Of a stretch of 64,000 bases of DNA, positions 28,415 through 41,226 are shown piece after piece (positions within the stretch are counted from its first letter, which is position 1; each line of letters starts with the position of its first letter). The DNA comes from Pelomonas sp. Root405 (GTDB lineage: Bacteria; Pseudomonadota; Gammaproteobacteria; Burkholderiales; Burkholderiaceae_C). The position numbers were made by a program, and so were the translations under genes. Location of the stretch: NCBI RefSeq assembly GCF_001425165.1, contig NZ_LMDU01000004.1, positions 50,802 through 114,801 on the forward strand, in the 5' to 3' direction. A model generated the notes under the pieces. It was not told the origin of the DNA. It made no database searches and was given only the letters and a program-made list of their open reading frames with translations.

Positions 28415-29488
28415 TTAGCGCTGCAGCTCCAGCATGTCGCCGTTGATGCGCACGCGGTCGCCGACGCGGAAGTTCGGCGGCTCGGCATAGACCACCGTGC
28501 GCTGCTGGCCATCGTGCATGCGCACCACGACCTCGTACTGCGTGCGCTCGTTGTGGCGCTTCTGGATCTCACGGCCCAGCAGCGCGCCGCCCACCGCCCC
28601 GGCCACACCTGCGGCGGTGCGGCCATCGCCCTTGCCGAACTGACTGCCGACCACCGCACCCAGCACGCCGCCGGCCACCGTGCCCAGCACGCGGCCCTCG
28701 CCGTCCACCGTGACCTGGTTGATGGCCTGCACCGTGGCGCAGTCATAGCAGGCAGCCTCCGCGCGGCGCGAGGTCAGGTTCACCCCCGCATAGGCATTGG
28801 GCACGCTGCTGCGCACAGTGCGGTCGCCGATACGCAGCTGGGCCACCAGCGGCTGCTGCGTGTCCACCCAGGATCGCTGCGGCAGCACATAGGTGCCGAC
28901 GTATTCACCGCGGCGCACTTCATCCAGCACGACGTTGCGGGATTCGCTGCCCTGCAGCAGCACCGACGCATGTCCGCCCGGCGTGCCACGCACCGTGTAG
29001 CGCAGCGCCTCGGCGCGGCCGCGGCCGGCTTCGCGCGCGACGGCAACGGACTCGATTTCAGGCGCCAACGCCGTGTCGCCCGGCACTGGCCAGCCGACCT
29101 GCAGCGCCTCGCCCAGCAGCGCCGTCGTCACGCGGTTGTTGCGGCGCAGATTGGCATGCACGCGCGAATCCTGCCCGATTCGATCCGAGCGGCCGATCAC
29201 ATAGCTGCCCTGGTAGCGGCCCGGTTGAACTTCGTCGAGACGCACGGTGCGTCGACTGCCGTCGATCTGCAACAGCACCGTCGCACCGGCCGTACCCCAT
29301 ACGGTGAAGTTCAACTCGGCGCCCGGCTCAAGCCGGTCGACTTGTTCGACATCAAAACCAGTCACGCGCAACGGCGCGTTGGCCACACGGCTGTTGCTCT
29401 GGGCTTCAACCGTGGCCGACCACATGGGTGCGCCCACCGCGAGCGCGCAGGCCAGCGCCGTCGCAGAAAAATGCATCGCTTGTTTCAT
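28415..29488 (-). CDS. Secreted protein with two internal repeats and a glycine-zipper domain
   Basis: 357 residues with a signal peptide (about 1-29, ending VEAQ). Two similar stretches, about 40-128 and 144-232, share the pattern FTVWGTAGATVLLQ...VRLDEVQPGRYQGSYV and YTVRGTPGGHASVLLQ...VVLDEVRRGEYVGTYV, suggesting duplicated beta-sandwich modules. After a Cys pair (C247, C250) comes a glycine-zipper 2TM segment (about 268-306, VLGTVAGGVLGAVVGSQFG) as in SlyB/PcP-like outer-membrane proteins. A small basic beta domain ends the chain (RVGDRVRINGDMLELQR). It is probably an envelope protein; no lipobox is seen. Specific function unknown. Confidence 0.75.
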   Translation of the reverse strand: MKQAMHFSATALACALAVGAPMWSATVEAQSNSRVANAPLRVTGFDVEQVDRLEPGAELNFTVWGTAGATVLLQIDGSRRTVRLDEVQPGRYQGSYVIGRSDRIGQDSRVHANLRRNNRVTTALLGEALQVGWPVPGDTALAPEIESVAVAREAGRGRAEALRYTVRGTPGGHASVLLQGSESRNVVLDEVRRGEYVGTYVLPQRSWVDTQQPLVAQLRIGDRTVRSSVPNAYAGVNLTSRRAEAACYDCATVQAINQVTVDGEGRVLGTVAGGVLGAVVGSQFGKGDGRTAAGVAGAVGGALLGREIQKRHNERTQYEVVVRMHDGQQRTVVYAEPPNFRVGDRVRINGDMLELQR

Positions 29489-29695
29489 ACGCGCTCCTTG
29501 GATTCGGGAACACCAGCCTATGGGTCAAGCGGCTGTGGGGGCATCGGCTGGCGGCCCGGCCAGGGGTAGGCAGCAACCTACAGGCGTCAACGACCGCGCG
29601 GGGGCAGCCGCAACGATTGAAACAAAGCGACGGTGCCTTGCAGCGCGCTTGAAACGCGGCCCTCGGAGGATGCCTGCCACACCCAGGAGACCTCC

Positions 29696-30493
29696 ATGCC
29701 CTACCCGCACGCCGCCCCCCCCGTCGTCTGCCTGCACTCCAGCGCGGCCAGCGGTCGCCAGTGGCGGCGCCTCATGGCCGACGGCGGCGCGGCATGGCAA
29801 TGGCACGCGCCTGACCTCTACGGCCATGGCGGCCGGCCCGATTGGCCGGAGCTGATGCCCAGCCAGTTGGGCGTTGAAGCGAACGGTGTGCTGGCCGGCC
29901 TGCCGTTCGGTGCCGAGCAGGACTTCCACCTGGTCGGGCACAGCTATGGCGGTGCGGTCGCCCTGCAGATTGCGCTGCAGCAGCCGCAACGCGTGCTGTC
30001 ACTGACGCTCTACGAACCCGTCGCCTTTGGCCTGCTGCCCAGCCCCGGTGCCGACGAGCCGGCATGGTCGGAGATCACCGAAGTCGCCACCACGCTGGCC
30101 GACGCCTTGGACCGTGGCGACGACTTCGGCGCCGCACGTGGCTTCTGCGCCTACTGGCAGGGTCGCGATGTCTGGCCCGAGATGGACGTCGGCCAGCAAC
30201 TGCGCGTGGCCGAGGCCATGCCAACGGTGCGGCGCCATTTCGAGTCGCTGATGTCGGCTCGCTGGACCGACAGCCAGCTTGACCTGCTGCGCATGCCCGT
30301 GGAGTTGATCTGCGGCAGCGCGACGCGAGCCAGCGCCCGGCGCGTGGCACAAACCCTCACGGCAAGGCTGCCACGCGTGACGCTGCAGATGCTGGAGGGC
30401 GCCGGGCATATGGCGCCAATGACCGAAGCGGGGCGTGTCAATGCGTTGATCCTGCAGAGCCTGGGCGCGATGCAGCGCGTGCCCGCAGGCTGA
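29696..30493 (+). CDS. Alpha/beta hydrolase
   Basis: 265 residues from the ATG at 29696, which has an AGGAGA ribosome site; a longer in-frame start at 29633 is less likely. The fold is clear: VVCLHSSAASGRQWRRL (oxyanion loop), the nucleophile elbow GHSYGG with Ser83, PVELICGSATR before the acid residue, and the catalytic His in LEGAGHMAPM. It acts on an ester or C-C bond of an unknown small substrate in the cytoplasm. The stop is 2 bp before the convergent end of the next gene. Confidence 0.85.
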   Translation: MPYPHAAPPVVCLHSSAASGRQWRRLMADGGAAWQWHAPDLYGHGGRPDWPELMPSQLGVEANGVLAGLPFGAEQDFHLVGHSYGGAVALQIALQQPQRVLSLTLYEPVAFGLLPSPGADEPAWSEITEVATTLADALDRGDDFGAARGFCAYWQGRDVWPEMDVGQQLRVAEAMPTVRRHFESLMSARWTDSQLDLLRMPVELICGSATRASARRVAQTLTARLPRVTLQMLEGAGHMAPMTEAGRVNALILQSLGAMQRVPAG

Positions 30494-30495
30494 GT

Positions 30496-31833
30496 TCAGC
30501 CGCCCGTGGCCGGCGCCGAGGCCGGCCTGTGCGCGGGCAGCGGGTCCAGCACGCTGCGCCTCTCGCGCTCGCGCCAGCGGGTCGACAGCGCGGCTTGGTC
30601 CGCGCGCGCCTCGGGCATCCCGGCGCGCAGCCTGTCCCATTCCGTCAGCGACAGGTGGTCCTGCTGCATCCTGCGCATCTCGGGCTGCCAGCCACAGCGC
30701 GACTCGGTCGACTGCTGCACCAGCCGCTCGGCAGCGCGAATCGCCGCGCCGCTGCTCCACTCGCTGACCGCCTCGTACTCAAGCGCCTGCGCCTCCCACT
30801 GCTGCCGCAGCGCCGGCCGTGCGGCCACCAGCGACCGCGCGATGCCGAGGCCGAATGCACGGTTCAAGAGATCGTCCTGTCGCCAAAGCAGCCTGGCCAC
30901 CGCCTCGCACTGCGAAGCCGTCCCCGGTTCCATGAGACCGCCCCTGCAGAGGTCGAGGACCGGCCTCATCATGGACATCGGCCAGGCTCCCGCGATGCCT
31001 TCCAGCAGCTGGATCTCGGCCTCGTTCTGAAGGCCCGGTGTGTCGGTCTGCGGCAGGCTCTGCAATAGGGCCAGCAACTCACGCTGGTAGTTCCGCGAGA
31101 ACTGCGCCTCTTGCGCCAGCCGATCCAGCACATACGACGCGTGGGTTTGCCGAGCGGCGCCCGCCGCGCCGGACACCATCGCCAGCCAGGCCTGCAGATT
31201 GGCCGGCTCCAGCCGCGACCACTGCGACGCCTCGATGTTGATGCAGGCGTCGCCAGCGCATGGGCGCAGCAGCGCCAGCGCCGTCACCATCGGGTCGCCA
31301 GACGTCCGAGCCCGGGCCTGCAGGCGGGCGCGGGCGGCGGTCGACGCGTCCCCGACCTTGCCGCCTTCGAGATAGTCAGCCACGGCCAGGGAGCGCACAT
31401 CGCCGCGCTGCACCAGCGCCGCCACCCAACGGCGCCGCACCTCGGCCTCGGCCTCCTCCATCAAGCGGCCCGCCACCGTCTCGCGCAGCTCGGCGACCTC
31501 ATCCCCGCCGACTGTTCCCGTGCTGGCGGCTGCCTTGTCGAACACCGCCTGGATCTGCCGGTCGTGCTCGGCGGCGCCAAAGCCGCACCAGTCCGCCTTC
31601 ATGCGCTGTGCCAGCTCGGCGCGGGGATTGGGCGGCGGGACGTCGGTCGTGATGTGCCGCTGGGGATGCGGTGCAGTCGACGCCGCCGGGGCCGCCACTG
31701 CGGGGACGGCCGGCTCTGGTATGCCCCTTTCCGGCGCCGTCGCAGCCTGCGGTCGTGCCCAACGCCAGCCCGCCCATACCAGCAGCAGTGCGAGCACCAT
31801 GGCGCCCAACCGGCGCGCGCTGCTTCGGCTCAT
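30496..31833 (-). CDS. Membrane-anchored protein of unknown function, paralog B in AlgZ/AlgR-type operon
   Basis: 445 residues from the ATG at 31833, which overlaps the stop of the previous gene as ATGA. One N-terminal hydrophobic segment (about 9-24) is followed by a Pro/Ala-rich linker and a large helical domain with conserved-looking Cys residues (RPCAGDACINIEASQW). The motif W-S-R-L-E-P...LQAWLAM is shared with the preceding gene (W-A-E-L-D-P...ARPWLRM), so the two are paralogs. No enzyme motif is recognised. A periplasmic helical protein tethered to the inner membrane is the simplest reading. Confidence 0.65.
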   Translation of the reverse strand: MSRSSARRLGAMVLALLLVWAGWRWARPQAATAPERGIPEPAVPAVAAPAASTAPHPQRHITTDVPPPNPRAELAQRMKADWCGFGAAEHDRQIQAVFDKAAASTGTVGGDEVAELRETVAGRLMEEAEAEVRRRWVAALVQRGDVRSLAVADYLEGGKVGDASTAARARLQARARTSGDPMVTALALLRPCAGDACINIEASQWSRLEPANLQAWLAMVSGAAGAARQTHASYVLDRLAQEAQFSRNYQRELLALLQSLPQTDTPGLQNEAEIQLLEGIAGAWPMSMMRPVLDLCRGGLMEPGTASQCEAVARLLWRQDDLLNRAFGLGIARSLVAARPALRQQWEAQALEYEAVSEWSSGAAIRAAERLVQQSTESRCGWQPEMRRMQQDHLSLTEWDRLRAGMPEARADQAALSTRWRERERRSVLDPLPAHRPASAPATGG

Positions 31834-33029
31834 CGTGAAGGGCCCGAGGCCGGCTCGTGCGGCGGCAGCAAGGCCAGCGCCATGGCGAGCTCGCCACTGG
31901 CGGCGCGTTTGGTGGAGAGCTGCTTGATCCGCCGCAAGGCCGCGCAGCCCATGCCGACGTCGTTGGTTGCGCGCTCGGCGAATCGACCTTCCGCAGCCTT
32001 CAACGTCGCTGCGTCGTACGCCTGCTGCTCGCGCGGCACGCCAACGCGTTCGGCCAGCCGCTGCGCCAGCGTCGCATCGAGAAGGTCGCTGGCATTCGCG
32101 AGCGACTGGCGGGCCAGCGCGCGGCAATGCCCCAGCCGCACCGGGTCACGCAATGCGTCGCCTCTGCAGGCACTCGCCGGCGCACCCATGTCGATGCCCG
32201 GCATCGCAGCGTCCATGCCGATGACGGCGACCAGCGCCAGCCCGAGTTCGTCGGCATCGGGGATGACGTCCGCCACCGCCGCGGCCTGTGCCTCCAGCAG
32301 GAAGGACCCACGCGACAAGCCGGGCCGCGCGGCTGCCTGAGCCAGCGCCGCGTCCGCACCGGCCGCATCCTTGCGCCGCCGCGCTGCTTCCATCATGCGC
32401 AGCCAGGGCCGGGCGTCCGACGGGTCCAGCTCGGCCCAACGGCGCGGGTTCAGCCGCGCGCAGTGGGGGACGTCTGCGCTCGCGGCGCCGCAGGCCGTCA
32501 GCGCCAACTGGTAGGCCTGCGCGTCGGAACTGCGCTCCGCCAGCATGGCAGCGCCATCGCGGTCCTGCATCAACAGTCGCGCTGCAACCTGCTGCCGATC
32601 CGTGCCGGCGGCCAAACGCGCCGCGATCCGCGCAAGGCTGGCGTCCACACGGCGCTGCACCTGCGCCTCGATCTCCTTCGGCCCGGCCTGGCCAGGTGCC
32701 GAGCCGGCTTCCACGCGCTGCATGACGGCCTCGCTGATGACGCCCACACCGCAGATCTCCATGCCCTGCGCCAAGGCTGATGCAGCGGTCGCGGGCGCGC
32801 GCAGGCGGTCCTGCGTACCCGAAGCAGCGGCAGCCAGGCGAGGCGGAGTGGAGGCTTCGGCGTTCGTGGATGCCGCGGCATCTATCGGCGCCGCAGTCAC
32901 CGCAGCGGAGACCTCGCCGCCTACAACAAGCGCGCGTTCCCCCAGATGACGCCGGGCCGCGCCGCCCAGGGCTGCCACGGCCAGGACCACGGCAAGACCC
33001 ATCACCCAGCGCTGGCGGCTCATCCCCAT
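31830..33029 (-). CDS. Membrane-anchored protein of unknown function, paralog A in AlgZ/AlgR-type operon
   Basis: 399 residues if started at ATG 33029; the ATG at 33023 (MSRQRW) is an equally possible start. The N-terminus has a hydrophobic anchor (about 8-26, VMGLAVVLAVAALGGAA), then an Ala/Ser/Thr-rich linker. A helical domain from about residue 85 contains several cysteines (EICGVG, LTACGAAS, ADVPHCARL, SACRGD, GHCRAL, MGCAAL) that could form periplasmic disulfides. It follows the LytTR regulator by 9 bp and is coupled to its paralog. Presumably it acts with, or is the output of, the two-component pair. No known family recognised. Confidence 0.65.
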   Translation of the reverse strand: MGMSRQRWVMGLAVVLAVAALGGAARRHLGERALVVGGEVSAAVTAAPIDAAASTNAEASTPPRLAAAASGTQDRLRAPATAASALAQGMEICGVGVISEAVMQRVEAGSAPGQAGPKEIEAQVQRRVDASLARIAARLAAGTDRQQVAARLLMQDRDGAAMLAERSSDAQAYQLALTACGAASADVPHCARLNPRRWAELDPSDARPWLRMMEAARRRKDAAGADAALAQAAARPGLSRGSFLLEAQAAAVADVIPDADELGLALVAVIGMDAAMPGIDMGAPASACRGDALRDPVRLGHCRALARQSLANASDLLDATLAQRLAERVGVPREQQAYDAATLKAAEGRFAERATNDVGMGCAALRRIKQLSTKRAASGELAMALALLPPHEPASGPSR

Positions 33030-33038
33030 TTCATCGAC

Positions 33039-33863
33039 TTACCGTCCCAGGCCCGCCAGTGCCTCCCGCACCGCCGCCACCTGCCGGCGCGACACGGCCA
33101 GCCACTCGTCGACATGGACGATGCGCACGGCCCAGCTGTCGACCGCCTCGGCAGGGTCGCCGCTGTCCAGGTCGCCGAACGAAGTCGGCGCATGGCGCTC
33201 CAGTTCGCGCACCGCCCAGCGGGCCACCAGCGCGTTGCGGTGCACGCGCAGGAAGCGCTCGCCCAGGCGCTGTTCCAGGTCGGACAGCGCGCCATCCATC
33301 ACATGACTCTCGCTGGCAGTGCGCAGCGTCAGGTACTTCAGCTCCGCCTTGAAGTACAGCACCTCGCCAATGGGAATGCGCAGCAGGCGGCCGCGGTCGG
33401 TCAGCGTGATGAAGTCGGCATGGTCGGGCGCACTCGGTGCATCGGGCGGCAGCGCGGCCTGCACGGCGGCGCGCTCGGACAGGCGCTGGGCGGCGCGGGC
33501 CAAGGCGGCCTGCAGGCGCTCGCGGCGCACCGGCTTGGTCAGGTAGTCCAGCGCATCAAGCTCGAAGGCGCGCAGCGCATGCATGGCATGCGCCGTGACG
33601 AAGATGATCAGCGGCGCGGGCACGCCCTGCTGGCGCTGCATCAAGGCATCGGCGAACTGCAGGCCGTCGACGCCCGGCATCTGCACGTCCAGCAGAACGA
33701 TGTCGCAGCCATGCTCGCGCAGCCAGCTCGCGGCCTGCGAGCCGGTGGCCGCCTCGGCGATGACCTCGCAGCGCGGCTCCTGGATGGCGTCAACCAGGCC
33801 ACGCAGGCGCAACCGGGCCAAGGGCTCATCGTCGACGACAAGGACACGCAATGCACTGCTCAT
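33039..33863 (-). CDS. LytTR-family response regulator (AlgR-like)
   Basis: 274 residues. The N-terminal receiver (about 5-120) has D10-D11, phosphoacceptor D59 (IVLLDVQMPG), T91-like (FVTAHAMHAL) and K111-region (DYLTKPVRRERL) residues. The C-terminal LytTR domain (about 165-270) has DFITLTDRGRLLRIPIGEVLYFKAELKYLTL and FLRVHRNALVA. It binds DNA when phosphorylated by the partner kinase, which it overlaps as ATGA. The gene order argH / divergent algZ-algR matches Pseudomonas and other proteobacteria, supporting the AlgR-like assignment. Its targets probably include its own operon. Confidence 0.92.
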   Translation of the reverse strand: MSSALRVLVVDDEPLARLRLRGLVDAIQEPRCEVIAEAATGSQAASWLREHGCDIVLLDVQMPGVDGLQFADALMQRQQGVPAPLIIFVTAHAMHALRAFELDALDYLTKPVRRERLQAALARAAQRLSERAAVQAALPPDAPSAPDHADFITLTDRGRLLRIPIGEVLYFKAELKYLTLRTASESHVMDGALSDLEQRLGERFLRVHRNALVARWAVRELERHAPTSFGDLDSGDPAEAVDSWAVRIVHVDEWLAVSRRQVAAVREALAGLGR

Positions 33864-34969
33864 AACGGCACCAGGATGCGCAGCGCAAACCGCTGCTCGG
33901 TAGATTCCAGCTCGAAGCGAGCGGCGACATCGTGCATCAGTTTCAGGCGCTGGCGCACATTGCGCAGCGCCAGGCCGTGTCCGACGGTGCGGGCCGGTGC
34001 ACCCACCGTGTTGACGATGCGGATCTCGACCTCGGCACCGCGGCGCATCGTGCTGACTTCAAGTTCACCGCCATCCTCGTTGGGCTCGACGCCATGGCGC
34101 ACGGCGTTCTCCACCAGTGGCTGCAGCAGCAGCGGCGGCACGCGCGCCGCGCCGGCCTCGGGGTCGAGATGCCAGACGATGCGCAGCCGCTTGCCAAAGC
34201 GGATCTGCTCGATGGCGAGGTAGCGCCGCGCCAGTTCGACCTCCTCGACCAGCGTGACCGAGGCGCTGGCATCGGCGAGCGCGACGCGGAACAGCTCGGC
34301 CAAGTCCTCCAGCACGTTCTCGGCACGTGCCGGGTCCACCTGCACCAGCGCAATGGCACTGTTCAGCGTGTTGAACAGGAAGTGCGGCCGGATGCGCGAC
34401 TGCAGCTCGACGAGCTGGGCCAGCGCGTCGGCCGGGCGCTGGGTGTGCTCGCGCAGCTTGAGCCAGGCCAGCAGCAGGGCCGCGCCGCTGGCACCGCAGG
34501 CGGCAATGCTGGCGACACGCCACGAACTGACGGGATCTTCGCTGGTCAGGCTGAGCAGGCCATAGCCGGCGAGTGCACTGACGGCCCCCAGCGTCATCAG
34601 CGCCAGCCATTGCACCGGCTCGGCGAGACGCGGCCACAGGCGCCTGGCCGCGCACACGGCGAGCAACCACGACAGCACGGCAAACATCGTCACCACCGTG
34701 CCGTTGGCGGTCAGCGTCAGCCACTGCGCGGCATCCACCGCCACGAGGCCTGTACCCAGGGCCAGCAGCAGCTGCACGCCAAGCACGGCGCGCAGCACCA
34801 GGCCAACATGACAGACATCGAAGGCACGCGTCGGGTCCAGCAGCGGCGGCGTGTTCAGCTCTGGCAGCTCGGGCAGCTCGTTGGGCGCGAAGCCCAGCCA
34901 CTGACTGAGCTGCATGGACTCGTGCCAGACGCTGTGGCGCGCCGGGGCGCGGCGTTTGAAGAAGGGCAT
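33860..34969 (-). CDS. LytS/AlgZ-type sensor histidine kinase
   Basis: 369 residues. Four or five membrane helices lie at about 55-170, with a short soluble N-terminus, and no extracellular sensor domain. The His_kinase domain (PF06580) carries the phosphoacceptor H196 in [12 protein letters not shown], followed by HATPase with [10 protein letters not shown] and [13 protein letters not shown]. It phosphorylates the co-transcribed LytTR regulator. The short extramembrane parts suggest a signal within or at the membrane. It starts at ATG 34969, divergent from argH across a 200-bp gap that contains a 111-bp dispersed repeat. Confidence 0.9.
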   Translation of the reverse strand: MPFFKRRAPARHSVWHESMQLSQWLGFAPNELPELPELNTPPLLDPTRAFDVCHVGLVLRAVLGVQLLLALGTGLVAVDAAQWLTLTANGTVVTMFAVLSWLLAVCAARRLWPRLAEPVQWLALMTLGAVSALAGYGLLSLTSEDPVSSWRVASIAACGASGAALLLAWLKLREHTQRPADALAQLVELQSRIRPHFLFNTLNSAIALVQVDPARAENVLEDLAELFRVALADASASVTLVEEVELARRYLAIEQIRFGKRLRIVWHLDPEAGAARVPPLLLQPLVENAVRHGVEPNEDGGELEVSTMRRGAEVEIRIVNTVGAPARTVGHGLALRNVRQRLKLMHDVAARFELESTEQRFALRILVPL

Positions 34970-35005
34970 ATCAGGTTTCCATGGCGCACTCTGTTCTGCG
35001 GGCCG

Positions 35006-35116
35006 AGCGCCGGGCCGCTCCCAAGCCGGCCCGCGTTGGCGATGTGCTTGCGACTAGATGCCGCAAGCATCGCCGTGCCCTCGGGGGACCGGCCAAGGTA
35101 CGCCTTGGACGAGGGG
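35006..35116 (+). repeat. 111-bp dispersed intergenic repeat, copy A
   Basis: This stretch matches the reverse strand at 56958-57068 at 95 of 111 positions without a gap (hand count). Both copies lie in intergenic DNA, here between algZ and argH and 54 bp before the argH start. One frame reads through both copies, but the differences are split between silent and replacement changes, so coding is unproven. It may be a genome-specific repeat, a structured RNA element or a protein-binding array. Confidence 0.75.
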
Positions 35117-35170
35117 CTCGATAATCCCGGGCTGCGGCGCATTCTGCGCGCTGAATTTCACGCCTGCCCC

Positions 35171-36564
<1,394 letters not shown>

Positions 36565-36568
<4 letters not shown>

Positions 36569-37041
36569 GTACGCTGGCCTGGACCGACAAGCTGGTCCTG
36601 AACCAGCCGACGCTGGACACCACGCACGAGGAGTTCGTCGGCCTGCTGAATGCCTTCGGCGCCGCGCTGGAAGGCGGCGGCGACGCCCTGCCCGCCTACC
36701 AGGCGCTGCTGGCCCACACCGAGGCCCACTTCGCGATGGAAGAGGACTGGATGGCGCGCTGCGGCTTCGAGGCGCAGAACTGCCACAGCAGCCAGCACGC
36801 GATGGTGCTGAACGTGATGCGCGAGGCGCTGCGCTATGCCAACGAGCTGAATGACCGCGAGCCGCTGAACATCCTGCGCACGGAGCTGGCGGGGTGGTTT
36901 CCGCAGCATGCCGAGATGATGGATGCGGCCCTGGTCTGGACGATGGAGCAGCGCGGTTTCGACCCGGTGACGGGCGAGTGCCGTGACGTGGCGCTTGAGG
37001 CCGCCGCGAGCCACGGCTGTGGCTCGGGCAGCTGCGGCTGA
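36565..37041 (+). CDS. Bacteriohemerythrin with Cys-containing tail
   Basis: 158 residues. All seven diiron ligands of the hemerythrin fold are visible: H21, H55, E59, H74, H78, H115 and D120, in the H...HxxxE...HxxxH...HxxxxD order. It should bind O2 reversibly at a non-heme diiron site, as a carrier or sensor. The chain ends in CGSGSCG, a short cysteine motif (C152, C157) not part of the canonical fold that could bind metal or form a disulfide. The start ATG overlaps the argH stop by 4 nt, so expression is coupled to arginine synthesis. Confidence 0.9.
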
Positions 37042-39021
37042 TTACTTTTTCAGGTACTCGAAGAACGCCTGCGAATTCGACTCACGTCCCAGGAAGTCCT
37101 CGACCAGCTCCGGCGCGGGCTTCTGCGCGCCCTGCCCCAGCACCTGCTCGCGGTAGCGCTTGCCGACGTCGGCGCCGAGCTTGTCGGTCTCGAAGGCCTT
37201 GCGCAGGTCCATCGCCACGACCAGGCTCCACAGATAGCCGTAGTAGCCCGAGCCGTAGCCGCCCGCGATGTGGGCAAAGCCGGCCGGGAACATCGTGCCC
37301 TGCACATGGCCCAGCGGCGTGGCGCCTTCCATCCGCGCCCATAGCGGCAGGGGCTCGGGCTTGGTCGCGCGGTGCAGCGCGATGTCGTAGCTGGCGTAGA
37401 GGTGCTGGCGGCCGAACTGACCGCCCTTGCCATAGTGCTTGGCGGCCTGGGCCTGCTCGACCATCGCATCGGGCACCGGCTTGCAGGTTGGGCAGACCTC
37501 CTGCATGAGCTTGAGCACCTGCTTGTCGTAGACCCAGTCCTCCAGCATTTGCGACGGCGCCTCGACGAAGTCATGCATGACCGTCGTGCCGGCGGTCGCC
37601 GCGTAGCGCGTGTTTGACAGGTTCACGTGCACCGCATGACCCAGCTCATGCAGCAGCGTCTCGACTTCGTCCAGCGTGAGCCCGTTGCGGTCGAAGTTGA
37701 CGACGAGAGACGCCACCGGCGCACGGCCGATGCGCGTCGCGCTGCCACGCAGCGGCCACACCGCCGCGTGGTTGTACTTGCCATCGCGCGGGTAGAGGTC
37801 GACATACATCTGTGCGATGGGCTTGCCGGTGGCCGCGTCGCTGACGACATAGGTCTGTGCTTCCTCGTGCCACAGCTTGTTGTCGATGCGCTGGTACTTC
37901 ACGCCCATCAGTTTCTCGATGATGCGCATCGACAACTCCAGGCTGGCCTGGGGCGGGAAATAGGGGCGGAAGGCGTTCTGGTCGACGCTGAACTTCTGCA
38001 GCTTGACGCGCTCGCTGTAGAAGGTGGCGTCCCAGCGTTCGACCTGGGTCTGCTCGGCAGGCGTGCCCAGGTGCTGGGCCTTGGCGGCGCGCAGCTCCTG
38101 CAGTTCATCCTTCTCGCGGGCGGTGACGGCCCCGGTCACCGAGTCGAGGAAGCGCGTGGCCGTCGCGCCGTCCTTGGCCATGCGGCGGCGCAGGTTGAAG
38201 TCGACGTAATTGTCGAAGCCGAACAGCCGGGCGTACTCGCCGCGCAGCGTCACGATCTGCGCCAGCAGGTCGAGGTTGGCGGGGCCGCCCTCGTTGACCT
38301 TGGCCAGCCACATCCGCTGACGGGCTTGGGCGCTTTCGGCGCTGCGCATGACCGGCACATAGCTCGGGTAATCCACGCCCAGCAGGACGCGGCCTTGCTC
38401 GTCGCGCTTCGCCTTCTCCCAGACGCTGGGCGGCACGCCCTTCAGCTCGGCCTCGGTGAAGGCCACGCGGGTGCCGGCGTCGCGGATGTTCTTGTTGAAC
38501 TGCTGGTCCAGCTCGGTCAGCTTGTTGAGGATCTGCTTGGCGCGGGCGCGCTTGGGCGCGGGCAGGGCCACGCCGCTGTCTTCGAACTGGCCGGAGGCCA
38601 GCCGCACCAGTTCGGCATCGATGCCGTCCTGCTTGGGCGCCTTCTGCAGCGCACGGTAGAGCTTTTCGTTCTGGCCCAGGCTCGATGCGAAGTCGGCCCA
38701 GCGCAGCGAGCAGGCCTGGGCCGCGTCGCGGATGACCTTGACCGGATGGACATTGAGGATGAAGTCGTTGGGGGCCTGGTGGTCTTCCAGATAGACGGTC
38801 AGGTCGTCATAGGCGGCCAGCCAGCCGATATCGACTTTGCGTTTTTCAAGCTGGCCGACGCGCTGTTTGGCGCCTTTGAGGCCGCTGTCGCAGCGGGTCT
38901 GCACATCGGCCGCACTGCTATAGGTCGGCAGATTGGGTGCGGGAAGCTGGGGTTGGGCTTGAGCTTGGACGGCGGCGGCATTCAGCGCCAGCACGGCCAG
39001 GGTCGTCAGGACGGGTTTCAT
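37042..39021 (-). CDS. M3-family zinc metallopeptidase, secreted
   Basis: 659 residues with a Sec signal peptide (about 1-22, ending AVQAQA). The M3 catalytic site is intact: HELGH in LLHELGHAVHVNLSN, and a downstream glutamate in HDFVEAPSQMLEDW. The family's TGKPIAQMYVDLYPRDGKYNHAA substrate-loop region also matches. It resembles oligopeptidase A and thimet-type peptidases, but is exported, so it probably trims short peptides in the periplasm. It is convergent with the hemerythrin gene, the stops being directly adjacent. Confidence 0.92.
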   Translation of the reverse strand: MKPVLTTLAVLALNAAAVQAQAQPQLPAPNLPTYSSAADVQTRCDSGLKGAKQRVGQLEKRKVDIGWLAAYDDLTVYLEDHQAPNDFILNVHPVKVIRDAAQACSLRWADFASSLGQNEKLYRALQKAPKQDGIDAELVRLASGQFEDSGVALPAPKRARAKQILNKLTELDQQFNKNIRDAGTRVAFTEAELKGVPPSVWEKAKRDEQGRVLLGVDYPSYVPVMRSAESAQARQRMWLAKVNEGGPANLDLLAQIVTLRGEYARLFGFDNYVDFNLRRRMAKDGATATRFLDSVTGAVTAREKDELQELRAAKAQHLGTPAEQTQVERWDATFYSERVKLQKFSVDQNAFRPYFPPQASLELSMRIIEKLMGVKYQRIDNKLWHEEAQTYVVSDAATGKPIAQMYVDLYPRDGKYNHAAVWPLRGSATRIGRAPVASLVVNFDRNGLTLDEVETLLHELGHAVHVNLSNTRYAATAGTTVMHDFVEAPSQMLEDWVYDKQVLKLMQEVCPTCKPVPDAMVEQAQAAKHYGKGGQFGRQHLYASYDIALHRATKPEPLPLWARMEGATPLGHVQGTMFPAGFAHIAGGYGSGYYGYLWSLVVAMDLRKAFETDKLGADVGKRYREQVLGQGAQKPAPELVEDFLGRESNSQAFFEYLKK

Positions 39022-39086
39022 CGCGTCTCCTTGTGGGAAGGCCGCGATTCTCTCGGCCGGGCGGGCACCCAGCCATTCGCCATGCC

Positions 39087-40988
<1,902 letters not shown>

Positions 40989-41226
40989 GCGGGCAGTGTG
41001 CGTCCGAGGCACTGACGGCAATCTGACCTTTCGCAACACCTTGTCGTGATCAATTGCAGGGTTTTTACGGAGTTTGCCGTCGCCCATGCCGGGGTTTGCC
41101 CTGAAAATCGCGCCCTTTGCGCCTGCTGCGGTTGACGGTGCCGGGTCGCACTTCTACCCTCCGCGCCGCTGTCCCTTCTCCGCTATCGCGACCGCCCGCG
41201 GTCTGCCCCGGTTCTCCCAGTCCTGA

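Noticed and set aside
33932..35170. In-frame extension of argH upstream to 33932
   Set aside because: It runs antisense through the AlgZ-like kinase and the dispersed repeat; ArgH similarity begins at the ATG at 35171.
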